A stretch of 64,000 nucleotides of DNA from Chelonoidis abingdonii (lineage: Eukaryota > Chordata > Testudines > Testudinidae): NCBI RefSeq assembly GCF_003597395.2, contig NC_133770.1:4187622-4251621 (forward strand). Direction: 5' to 3'. Numbering within the stretch: the stretch's first letter is position 1; every line of letters starts with the position of its first letter. A program made the position numbers and the translations under genes. Shown one piece after another: positions 21,900 to 32,557 of the stretch. The notes beneath the pieces were generated by a model, which was given only the letters and a program-made list of their open reading frames with translations, searched no databases and was not told the origin of the DNA.

Positions 21900-22055
21900 C
21901 TGTGGTAATGGAACAAAAAATGACCGTCACAGAAGCCTCTACTCTTGGTGCAGATAGTACTCCTATGCTAGAGAATGTGGAAGAGAATAAACCGTCTCCC
22001 AGCAAACATATAGAGCATCTTCTGAAGCCAAATGAAGAACTCCTAGAGCTGGCAG
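21900..22055 (+). CDS. MAP4: MAP4 projection-domain exon (52 codons)
   Basis: The acceptor cgtctgccccag ends at 21899 and the donor gtgaga starts at 22056. The exon is 156 nt, phase 1 at both ends. It encodes (A)VVMEQKMTVTEASTLGADST, PMLENVEENKPSPSKHIEHL and LKPNEELLELAG: acidic, rich in Glu, Ser and Pro, like its neighbours. Assignment to MAP4 is by phase, position between other supported exons and composition. No structured domain is expected, as this region of MAP4 is intrinsically disordered. Confidence 0.72.
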
Positions 22056-22183
22056 GTGAGAGAACCTATAAAGCTGGGTACAAAATCAAGAGGGTGGCTT
22101 TGTTGTGGAGTCAGCATTTTTGACTGAGCTTAACTCTTTTCCCTCCCAATTGCTCACTCACACTATTCCTCTGCCTTTGGCAG

Positions 22184-22213
22184 AAACCATGCAAAGAAGA
22201 CTTCAGCTCCAAG
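22184..22213 (+). CDS. MAP4: Possible MAP4 microexon (10 codons)
   Basis: A strong polypyrimidine tract and acceptor (ctattcctctgcctttggcag, ending at 22183) precede 30 bases and a usable donor (gtgaat at 22214). In the phase-1 frame shared by all other exons it reads ETMQRRLQLQ and leaves phase 1. It lies only 128 bases after the previous donor. I know of no conserved counterpart with certainty, so it could be a chance arrangement. Confidence 0.35.
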
Positions 22214-22880
22214 GTGAATGTTTTGGAAAGTTATGAGCATGTGAAAATGGGGGGTTATATTAGAAACTGTTTCTCAGCCTCAACCTGGGGGGTAATCATT
22301 GCAGATTTCTGTAATGTAGATATGATTTTCGTTAAGGACATGGGAGGGAATTTGTATTTCTCTTCCTTTTTTCCCCCAAGCATATTTGTTGTATCCATTG
22401 AATGTGGTGGTTGGTTTATTACAATTTTTATTTTTTATATCTTTGTATGAAGTAATTAAATGTATATAACTTAAAAAATTCAAGGTAAGTAAAAATTTAA
22501 TAGGTTTCTAATGTGATGACTTTAAAAGAGCTAAATTGTTTCTGAATTTTTTATGTCCCTGTTAATTTTTTATGTATATAATAATAATAAGCACTTCAGT
22601 GTAGTACGTCAATCCACATTTTGGCAGCTCTGTCCAAACTTTCATTTTTAATCAGCGTTGTGAATGGAGTATTTGTTTTAGCTAGCATGTTACAAGATGT
22701 TTCTGTCCCTTTTTTAGGTGAAGTTAAAGGTTAACTTTCTCCTGTATTTTGGTAGTTTTGCAAGCTTCCTTGTTAGTTGATACAGTAAACAAATGTTGGG
22801 AAAAGCAACTGTGCAGTGATAAAGCATTACAAGTTCAGTTTAAGAGTTGTGTGAAAGCCTGTGTTGTATGAACTCTTGAT
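22214..22880. other. MAP4 intron, no recognised feature
   Basis: AT-rich unique-looking sequence with no coding signal or repeat boundary until the DIRS-4 left repeat. Confidence 0.5.
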
Positions 22881-25800
22881 CCTTCAAGTGTTTGCTCGTG
22901 TCGATTCCATTCTAGGTGTGTACGCACGCCCATGTAGGCAGTCGTGAGAGATTTTTGCCTTAGCAGTATCTGTAGGGCTAGCCATGGTGCCCCCTTGAGT
23001 GCCGCGCTCATGCGTTGATATATCAGGCTCTGCCAGCCCTATGCCCTCTCAGTTTCTTCTTACCACCTGTAGTGGTTAGTCAGAGTGCCTTTCCTTGCAT
23101 AGCAAGGGCTAGTGGTTTTGTCCCTTCTGTCTTGGAGTCTTTGGGCCTTGTAAATAGTTTGTTTATAGTAGTTAGTGTAAAATAACTGTTAAGTGTAGTG
23201 AGAAGTTGGAGTCCCAGGGAGGACTTTGCCCCAGGTGGGGCATGCCCTGCTCTCCCAGGTTTAAGTCCTGAGTGGATTGGAACAGGCCTAGGATTGTAAG
23301 TGACCCATACAACAGCTGCCTCAAGTGCCTGGGGGAATCACATGTGAAGGGCAAGTGTCATATTTGTACAGATTTTTGACCCAGGACTCAAAGAGCAGGA
23401 TATTCATTTCTGGGCTCTTCTCATTTCTGGCCCTTCATCCAGCTTCCAAGCCGTCCCTCCAAGACTCACCTAATACCTTAGTCTTGGTGCATAGCGCACC
23501 CCTGGCTCCGCCCGGCACTGCTCCCCATTGCTGGTGTCCAAAAAGAAAACAAATAAGCATGGCTCCACGGCACCAGGCAAGAAGGGCCATGGGACATTGG
23601 GCAAAGGACCCATTTTGGGCCGCCCAGCCACTTCAAAACCATGTGTATGTGCCTCCCAAGCCCGTAGCCCCTTAAAGGATCCACCACTGGCTCACGGGAG
23701 CAGTAGAGGACCCAAACTCCTGATGGCGACGAGAGAGCAGAGGTCTCCACCCACGCTGCTGGCATCACTGATGCTGCAGGAAATGGCAAAGGCTCCCTAC
23801 GAGATCAAGCCAGCAGCTAACAGCTCTCAGGGCAGCAGAGTGCTGCTGATGCCCCAAGACAAAGCAGTGCTCTCCTCCATGCCGCAGATCTCCAGAGTTG
23901 CAGTCCAGATCCTCTAGAGCTCACCCTTGGTCACAGGCACTGCGATCGCGGTCCCTGCAGTCTCAACACGAGGGGAGGCGCTAGTCTCCGTTCTACTGGC
24001 ACCTTTCACACTCCTGCCAGTCATCCTCTTGACGCAGATCTCAGTTGCCTGCCCCGTGGGAGCACTCCCCGTCACGACTTCGGTCCCCCCAGCACCGGTC
24101 CCCTCAATACCGGGACCAGTTCTCTCTTTCCAGGCACCGGTCTCCAGCAGCGATGGTCAGCAGGCAGATGCAGTTGTTGATGGCCCTACTGTGCCTTGCG
24201 CAGACTCCACTAGCGTGATTGGGCTCCTGGGGCTGTGTCGACATTGACAGTGCTGTCTTGGCAGCGTGGCCAGCGCAGTGGCCTTATTGCAGCGCGTTGG
24301 GCTTGCCAGTCATGATGATGCCCCGTTCGCACTGCTCATCTGCTGCTGCCTCAGAGCAGCACCAACGGCACTGGGCTTAGTGCATGAGTTGCGCTTGGAG
24401 GTCAGGGTAGAGGACACTGCACCCATCCCTAAACCTCCCTCCTGATGGGGGATGATGCTCTGGGGCCTCCGTTGGTGATACAGTTGTAGTCTTCATCTCT
24501 GGATGAGGCGGGCGCAGGACCCTTGAGGGCCAGCCGCCGGATGATTTTAAGGAACAGTGGGTCCTTCTTCGATGGGCCAAGAACTTGGGCCTAGAGGTGG
24601 AGCAGATGGCCGAGCAGGTGGACGCTTTGTTCAACTTCCTCTCAGCCTCTGCCCTTGCCCATGTTGCACTACTGGTGCATGACAGGGTCTCAGAATTGAC
24701 AAGGCCCTCTGGCAAACCACATCTTCCATCTCTCTCACCTCCAAAAGGTCCGAAAAGAAGTACTTTGTCCCGACCAAAGGGTTCAGGTACCTTTTATACC
24801 CACCCACCTCCGTGCTCATTGGTTGTCTCTGCAGCCAACGAAAAAGACAAGCTGGGGCACACCAGCTCAACTCCCAAAAATAAAGATGCCAAAAGACTTT
24901 GGGGACAAAAATGTATTCCACTGCCAGCCTACAATTCCAGGTGGTAAACCATCAGGCTCTCTTGGACAGATACAATTTTAATTTATTATTGGATTCCCTT
25001 CATAAGTTCAAGGAGTCCCTCCTGCGGGCTTTGGCCCAAGAATTTGGCACCCTGGTAGATGAAGGCACCACGGCGGCTAGGAGCTCCCTCCAAATGGGGT
25101 GGGATGTGGCAGACTTGGCAGCCAGGGGGGTCGCGTCAGTGGTGGTTATGAGGCGCAGCTCCTGGCTTCAGACCACCGACCTTTCCCAAGAGATGCAGAT
25201 CTCAATCTAGGACCTCCCATTCGATGAGAACAGTCTCTTCTCCAAACAGATGGATGTGAGGCTGCATGGGTTGAAGGACACTTGGGCCGCCCTTCGCTTA
25301 CTGGAGTTGCATATGCCGCGGTCTGCATGGAAGCAGTTCTGGTGGCTCCCGCTGCCAAGGCCTTGGCAGCCTCGTCAGGGTCTGCAAGGAGAAGGGATAG
25401 AGACATGAGTTTTAGTCATTGCCACCCTTCCTCCCCCCGTGCAGCCCAGCCCAGCGAAGCATCCATTTTGAAGGTGTGCTTCAGAGCGATGCCCCAATCA
25501 GTTTCCCGGATCCACCTTGTTCTTTCCTCGACTGTCTTTGTCCCTACTGTTCGGCCTGGTTGCGGGTCACCTTGGACCGCTGAATGCCGGACATGGTATC
25601 TTGGGGCTGTATCCTGCAATTTTCCACCACACTTCCATCCTACCCAACCCTCTTCATGGACCCTTCTCACAAGCAAGACCTTGTTCAAGAGCTCGAGAAT
25701 CTTGTGCACCTGGGGGCAGTGGAGGAGGTCTCTTGGGACATGAAAGGGTTCTATTCCCGCTATTTCCTAATCCCGAAGGCAAAAGGGGGCCTCAGACCCA

Positions 25801-26462
25801 TCCTGGACCTGCATTGCCTCAACAAATGTCTCATAAAGTTGAAGTTTTGCATGGTCTCCCTGGTCTCCATAATCCCCTCCCTGGATCCAGGAACCTGGTA
25901 TGCCGCCCTCGACTAGAGCACACGCATCATCAGTGGCTTTCCTGGCACAGGTACCAATCCAAGAGGTCTGTAGGGCCACTACCTGGTCATCTGTCCACAC
26001 GTTCGTGGCTCATTATGCGCTTACCCAGCAACCTTGAGACGATGCTGGCTTTAGCAGAGTAGTGCAGCTGCAAGCTACAAGACCATGAACTCTTGAGCCC
26101 ACCTTCATTGACATTGCTTGCAAGTCACCTAGAATGGAATTGACATGAGCAAGTACTTGAAGAAAAAGTTACCCACCGTTTTCGTAACTGTTGTTCTTCA
26201 AAATGTGCTGCTCATGTCCATTCCATTACCCGTGCTCCTGCCCCTCTGTCGGAGTTGTCGGCAAGAAGGAACTGAGAGGGCATAGGGCCAGTGGTGCCTG
26301 ATATAGCAACACCTGAGTGCGGCACTCACGAGGGTGGCACAGCTGGCTCTATGGATACCACTAAGGCAAAAATCTCCGACCCCGCATATGGGCGCGCACA
26401 TACGTAGAACGAAATGGGCATGAACAACACATCTCAAAGAACAACAGTTACGAAAAAGGTGG
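22880..26462 (+). mobile_element. DIRS-type retrotransposon with internal deletion (DIRS-4)
   Basis: The left repeat (22885-23075: ccttcaagtgtttgctcgtg, tcgattccattctaggtgtg...) and right repeat (about 26215-26455) are inverted copies. The internal complementary region is at about 26130-26225. Gag is readable in pieces (23240-25207), followed by the start of RT (25690-25915: SRYFLIPKAKGGLRPILDLH, then DPGTWYAALD). There the coding sequence jumps straight to the recombinase C-terminus (25917-26040: RAHASSVAFLAQ, TTWSSVHTFVAHYALTQQ). The RT catalytic motif, RNase H and most of the recombinase are missing, about 2.3 kb compared with DIRS-3. Confidence 0.85.
23240..25207 (+). pseudogene. DIRS-4 gag-like gene, decayed
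   Basis: It parallels the DIRS-3 gag: a Cys/His N-terminus (CLKCLGESHVKGKCHICTDF near 23310-23380), a Pro/Ser-rich middle (to about 24560), an acidic helical part around 24585-24950 (EVEQMAEQVDALFNFLSASA) and a conserved C-terminus at 24899-25207 (SLHKFKESLLRALAQEFGTL, then ADLAARGVASVVVMRRSSW). Several stops and frame changes are present. Confidence 0.6.
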
Positions 26463-26730
26463 GAAACCATTTTTTCTTTCAAGAAAAGAGGCTTGATCTG
26501 TCTTCAGATAGCAAAGACAATCTAGTATATTTCACCTTTGACACTGCAACCATTTTGGAGGGTATTTGTCAAAGGGAAGAATATATATAGACAGATTACA
26601 GAATCTTGTAAATTGCATCTGTATTCTAAACCAAAATGTACCCTTTTCTATATGCCTGTGTGTAAAATATTGGTTGCACTCATTCATCAGATATGAAACA
26701 TCCCATCTTACTGTGTTTTTTGTGTTTCAG

Positions 26731-26904
26731 TTCCAGTGGAAGCAAAAGAACCGTTGACATTAATAGAAACTAAAGAAACTCTTCCAGAAAAAACAGCTCC
26801 GGCTGCTGACCTGGCCATAGTAGAGGAGCTGAAGGAAGAGGCTGAGCTTAGTCATGCCCACCATACAGAACCTCCACAAAAGAAATCTCCACTAGAACCT
26901 ACAG
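26731..26904 (+). CDS. MAP4: MAP4 projection-domain exon (58 codons)
   Basis: The acceptor tgttttttgtgtttcag ends at 26730 and the donor gtagag starts at 26905. The exon is 174 nt, phase 1 at both ends. It encodes VPVEAKEPLTLIETKETLPE, KTAPAADLAIVEELKEEAEL and SHAHHTEPPQKKSPLEPTG. The opening VPVEAKEP echoes the VPVMGDAS and VPVVEEL words of the 13766 exon, and the ending EPTG recurs in other exons. This points to a family of short, related cassettes. Acidic and disordered, it is placed in the MAP4 projection domain. Confidence 0.78.
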
Positions 26905-28096
26905 GTAGAGATTTGACAGTAGCTGGAATTTAGAATTAAAATATATTTTCTCTCTGAATACCATTCTTCCTTCTCCTACAAGCTGCGTTTGTCTTACCCT
27001 TCAGCCCCCTGGGCAAGCACGCAATTTTCTACAGCCAGCACTGTGCTGTTTTGAGAATTCATCACAATGATTCTGCTTGCACTTTGCCTCCAGTCCCTGC
27101 CCTGTCCCCTCTTTTTAAATGATTTAATCTCCTTCGTTTCAGGACTATGAGTCCAAATTTGGATGCTGCTGTTATTTTTGTTGGGGGCTGGCTTATGTCT
27201 TCACTGCTAAAGCATTTAAACGCTCACCTTCCCTCTCTTCTAATGCCATTTCCAACATGGCTCTTATTTTGGTGTTAAGACAAACTCAGTGTTCCTTGAT
27301 TCTAGTAAAATAATGTTCATGGCACTTTTTTTTTTTCCAAATTGAGGTGTGTGGCTCAAAGAGGAAAATATAGTTTTGTCCCCTGCTCCACTAACTCACC
27401 TCTCCATTGAGCCTAGATTGCTTATGTTTCTGACTGGAGGCTGATTTGTGGGACCAGGGCTTTGTAAGAAATGACTGACTCTCTCTAAAGTTAATGGCTT
27501 ATAATTGAGGAAACTAGAGCTATCTACATCTGAGTACAGAAAATTATTTTTCTTTTGATGAAGTTTTGCCTTCCACTGCTTTACGGGTGCTGTGGGAAAC
27601 TTACTTCTAGCTTTTTCTTCCCATTACATCCACACGCTTTTTTCTTGAGCCTTACCTTTCCACTGTACTTCTATTTCCTACTAAGGAAAGTTTCTAAACT
27701 AGAGGGTTGTAACTGGTGTAGCTGCTGTCTTGTCATGCTAAGATAACAGGAAAAATGGATCCCTGACGCCTTTTCTAAATATTGGTAATTTCTCACTACA
27801 AGAGCAGTTGTTTTATGGGAGTAAAGATCACCAACTGTACAAAAAATGATTGTTTAATCTCTGTCATTGATCTATTTGACTTTCCAATAACATAAAGAAA
27901 TTAAACATAAAACCTGTTTTAAAGTTAGCTTTCTTAAACAGCACCACTAAAACTGGGTTTGGGGTTAGTATGGTATCAGTGTGTTTAAAAGTTCTTCATA
28001 TATGACCGAGGAGGTCAATAAAATAAAAAATTGGCTAATATCAGACTTTTTAGCAAATAGTTGCTCTGATACTTGAGCAAACTTCCTGTATTCCAG
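26905..28096. other. MAP4 intron, no recognised feature
   Basis: Unique-looking pyrimidine-rich intron sequence. No repeat terminus or coding cassette was seen. It ends with the acceptor ttcctgtattccag at 28096. Confidence 0.5.
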
Positions 28097-31000
28097 GTGT
28101 TCCTACTGCACAAGTAAGGCAAGCTAACAAATCAAGTGACCGCAGGTTTGGCAGAGCAAAACCTGCAGCAGTGCCTGGTGCAGATGTCCCTGAGGAACTT
28201 CTAGTAGGTCTCCCACAGCAGAAGAGTACTGACCCAAAAGCAGACCCCTTTTCTATGGCAGAACTTGGATGGGTCTCTGGAACATTCTCTCGAACTAGGA
28301 CACCACATAAAAAGGCAGCCGGGCAGCTACTCAGCATGCCGTCTGAATTTGTGGAGAGCCAGAGAGATGTACCTAGAGAGAGCTGGGATTCAGAAGGTTC
28401 TCCAGTGATTGTGAAGAAGAAGAAGAAGAAACAGAAACAAAAGAGAAACCAGCAGCCAAGAACAATGGAGTTGGGGGATGAAAATGTAGAAGTTTCTAAA
28501 GCTCCCAAAGTTCCTCTCTTTGCTGCTGAACTGCAAAAGGCAGACGTTCCCTTTGTCCTGCCTGCTGAAGGTGTCAAAGAGCACTCTGCTCACTCAAGAG
28601 AGGGCCAGAGGAAGGGAACTTCAAATGTACCAAGGGATGCTAAGGCAGGAACTGAAAGCCACCTCGTAGGCGATCAAAATTTTATCTCAAGTCCCACAGC
28701 AGGCCAGCAGAGCCTGAAAACTGAAGGACCATTTAAATTTTTGTTGGATGCAAAAGCTGGAGAAGTCATGAAACAGGAAGAAATGAAAGCTGACAGTTTG
28801 TTTCAGTCTGAAAGCAAAAACAAACAGGTACCCTTGGAGAAGCTAGAATGCAAGACAGAACACACTAAGATGGGGGATCCTTCCTCAGCACTGACGCAAA
28901 CTAAGCCTATTGAAATAAGTTTTGTTGATAAAAACAAAAAGATTGAGTGTAAACATTCAGAGCATTCAGACCTTAAAGTATCTCTTTCCAAAGGCATCAA
29001 CCTAAATAAAGTGGAAACTCCTTTGGAAACCAAACCTGTAGAAATTAGCCTTATTGATGAAAATAAGGAGATTAAGTGCACATCTCCCAAGCATGTAGCA
29101 GCAGATGAGACAGTTCCAAGTGAAGTTCAAACTCCCAGTGGGACGTTGATGGGAGAGAAACCAAAGAAAAGAGGTAGTGATGAAAAAAGCAGAAAGACTG
29201 AAAATGGTTTCTCCAAGGAGCCTGCTGTTTTAGAGATTAAGACAGATACAACCAATCTTCCTGCTGCAGCAAAGAGAGTCAACAAAACTAAAGAAACAGA
29301 TTCCTTTGATAAAAGCCAAGAGACTGGCTCTATTACTTCAGAGCCTCCATTGGAAACTGCAACAGATATTACTAAAGTTCCCCTTATACCATTGGTGTCA
29401 GACAAACCTAAAGAGGGCATTGCTGGGCAAAACAAAAAGGCTGACTTCAGTTTTTCAGAGCAGCCATTTCTTTTGGAGACTAAGACAGATACAGCCAAAC
29501 TTCGTGCTCCTGCTGAGACAGTAGACATAACTAACATCGGTTTCACTGATAAAAGCAAGCAGACTGGATTCGATCACCCAGCTGTGACAGATCCCAACAT
29601 GGCACTGGTTACAGATAAACCTAAAAAGAGGGGTAGTGATGGGAAGAACAAAAAAGTTAAAAATTCCTCTGAGCAGCCAGTTTTTATGGAGGCTGAGACA
29701 GACCCAGACAAACTTCCTGCTGTAGCTAAGACAGCTGGCAAAACTAAAGAAATAATCTTTACTGATGAAGACACAGAGCCCAGCTTTGCTGTTGCAGAGC
29801 ATTCATTGGAGGATATGACAGGTCCCAGTACTGCAAAGGTGGCAGAGAAGCCAAAGAAGAGGACTAGTGATGGAAAAAACAAAAAGGCTGAAAAAGGTTA
29901 TTTCCAGCAGCCATTTTTTCTGGAGGCTAAGGAAGACACAAGCAGCCTTCCTACTGTAATGCAGAAGGATGACAAAACTGAAAAAGTAAGTTTCACTGAT
30001 AAAGGTAAAGAGACTGATTTTACTACCGCAGATCATCTGTTGGAGGGTGCAACAGCTACAATGAAGGTACAAGGTCCCACTGCAACACTGGTAACAGAAG
30101 AACCTAAAAATGGTATTACTGGGAAAAGTGAAAAGGCAGAATTCAGTATTTCAGAACAGCCAGATGCGGCCAAACTTCCTGCTAGTGCTGAGACAATCAG
30201 CAAAACAAAGGAAGATAGTTTGATGGATAAAAGCAAAGAGACTGGATTTACTACAGATTCCAGTAGAGCACTGTTGAGTGACAAACCTAAAGAGAAGGGC
30301 AGTGATAGGAAAGGCAAAAAAGTTGGAAAAAGTTCTTTTGAGCAGCCTTTTCTTCTGGAGGCTAAGACAGACACAAGCAAGCTTCCTACTGTAGTTGAAA
30401 AGGCTGAAAAAATGAAAGAAATGGGTTTTGCTGATGTAGGCAAGGAGCCTATCTTTACTACAACAGGGCATCAACTGGAGAATTTGACAGATACAACCAA
30501 GGTACAAGTTCCCACTATGAAACTGATAACAGAAAAACCTAAAATAAAGGAAAGTAATGAAAAAAGTTTCTTTGAACAGCTTGTTCCCTCAGATTACAAA
30601 ATGGACACAGCACAGTCCGAAACACTCATCAAAACTAAAGAAACTCCCTTCTCTGATAAAGGCAAGGAGACTGATTTTACTACTTTAGAGCACCTCTTGG
30701 AGGATATAAGAGATATAGCTAAGGCACACATTCCCATGACAGAACTGGCGGCAGACAAAACTAAGAGGTGTAGTGATGGGAAAAGCAAAAAGATTGAAAA
30801 TAGTGCTGAGCACCTTGCTGTCTTGGAGGCAAAGACAGACTCCATTAAACTTCCTGCAGTAGTCAAGGAGGCCAATAAAATTAAAGAAACTCACTCAACT
30901 GATAAAGGCCAGGAGACTCAATTTACTATTTCAGAGCATCTGTTGGAAGATATAACAGATACAGCTAAAATACAAACTCCCATTACACCACTTGTGACAG

Positions 31001-32557
31001 GAAAACCAAAAGAGACTAATAAGGAGAACAGCACAAAGGCTGATGTTCGTTCAGAGAAGCCATTTCTTTTGGAGACTAAAGTGGATGCAGCCACACTTCC
31101 TGGTGGTGCTGACAAAACTGAAGCTGTAAGTTCCACTGATGAAAGCCAGGTGGCTGGATTTACTATTTTAGAACATCAAATGATGACAGATCCCAGTCCA
31201 GCACTGGTGACCAATAAGTCTAAAAAGAGGGGAAATGATGGAAAAAACAGAGAGGCTAAAAATGCCTCTGAGCAGCCAGTTCTTCTGGAGACTAAGATCG
31301 ACAAAAGCAAAATACAACCTCCCATAGTAACTGATCTGGAGTACCAAATGGAAGAAATGGGTCTTGTAGATGAAAACCAAAATATTAAAAATTTCCCCTC
31401 TGAGCATCAAATGCTTTGGGATAATAAGGGTCACTTGTTCACACCCTTCACTCAGTCTGGAGCAGTTGGTGTTGACAGAGTTGACAAAGCTTGTTCTATA
31501 GACAAAAATCAAGGGCTTGCCAGTATCTTTCCAGAGTATCCAGTAAAGGATGAAGGATGGAAGGTGCCTGTGCCTCCTGCAGTGGTTTGGGAGGGCACCA
31601 ACAAAGAATCAAGCACAGGTGACAAAAGGGAGAAAAATAAACACAGCCATTATGAGCATTCAGTCACACTGGAAGGTGAAGATGCTGGCGTACAGGCTTT
31701 CGCTTCAGTGAAGGAGGGTGATGAAATCAAAGTGACTAGTGCTGGGGATAAGAAGAAGAAAGGTAAACGGCCTTCCTTGGATTCTCCAGTTAAACAGGAT
31801 GCCAAGGCAGGAAGGGATGAAGTGCATACTTCCATTTTAGCAGAGATTGATGACAAAGGAATAAGTTTCACTGGTGAAAAGCAAAGCACTGAATGTGCTT
31901 CCTTGGAGCATCTGGTGAAGGAGACAGATGCCATGAAGGGAACAATTCCCACAGATGCCAAAGTGACGGACAAAATGGAAGGAAGTAGCTCTGCGGGTGA
32001 GAAGGATGTTGGATGCATTTCTCCGGAACTTACAGTGCAATGGGAGAATAAAGCAGAAGCAGTTGTTCTGCAGGTTCTAGGTACAACGGAGGTGGTGAAC
32101 GAGGCTAAAGAGGCTGAGCTGGGTGAACAAAGCTTCTCTGAGTGCCCAGTTAGTTTAGAAAAAAAGACAGATGCAGCTGAGGTTGCTAGTGTGACTCTGA
32201 GAGATGCCCAAACAGAGGAAATCAGTCCTACTGATAAAATTAAAGGCCATTCTGAACACTCAGAAGGTGATGCTGCTGACAAGATGAAGGCTGGCCTGAA
32301 GGACTTCCAAGCTTTGAAGTCTGAAGAGGATAAATATGCAGACTTACCTCAGAAACAGATAGATGGTTCTGGACAAAAAGTGGTGAAAGAGACAAAGAAA
32401 GAGGCGAGAGTCAAAGCTACGGAACAGATAAAAGGCTACATGAGACCCACAAAGTCAAGAGGGCTTCCTACTCCACCACCAAGGCCTGCTGTCCAAGATC
32501 GAGAGAAACCAAGGCAGCTGAAAGCTAATGGTATGAGTCGGCAAAGGCAAGAAAAAG
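28097..32557 (+). CDS. MAP4: MAP4 giant projection-domain exon (1487 codons)
   Basis: The acceptor tgtattccag ends at 28096 and the donor gtgtgt starts at 32558. The exon is 4461 nt, phase 1 at both ends and uninterrupted. The first residues (RRFGRAKPAAVP, then PEELLVGLPQQKSTDPKADP, then FSMAELGWVSGTFSRTRTPH) are typical of MAP4. A Lys-rich block (VKKKKKKQKQKRNQQ, about residues 105-120) follows. From about 29140 to 31430 are roughly ten degenerate repeats of 60-85 residues with the pattern LVTDKPKKRGSDGKNKK, EQPFLLEAKTDTxKLPA, KTKE, FTDKGKETDFTT, EHLLEDxTDT. The last 45 residues (EQIKGYMRPTKSRGLPTPPP, then RPAVQDREKPRQLKANG) begin the conserved basic proline-rich region next to the tubulin-binding repeats. 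MAP4 stabilises microtubules in non-neuronal cells; this exon forms the projecting arm. Confidence 0.93.
29140..31430 (+). repeat. MAP4: Coding tandem repeat array within MAP4 giant exon
   Basis: Ten successive units can be aligned by eye, each starting with a (L/K)(V/A)x(D/E)KPK(K/E) word followed by G-S-D-G-K-x-K-K, a P-F-L-L-E-x-K-x-D motif, L-P-A, K-T-K-E and often D-K-x-K-E-T. Unit starts are near 29146, 29395, 29605, 29836, 30091, 30268, 30523, 30742, 30988 and 31204. Lengths vary by loss of sub-blocks. The units are strongly diverged at DNA level, so the array is old rather than a recent expansion. Confidence 0.75.

Noticed and set aside
29140..31430. Giant-exon repeats as a possible unknown repeat protein or separate gene
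   Set aside because: The exon starts and ends with MAP4-typical sequence and has matching splice phases on both sides, so it is part of MAP4.
28050..32282. Many long minus-strand open frames opposite the giant MAP4 exon
   Set aside because: They arise from the codon composition of the Lys/Glu/Thr-rich exon on the + strand and vary with its repeats. No domain or splice signals.
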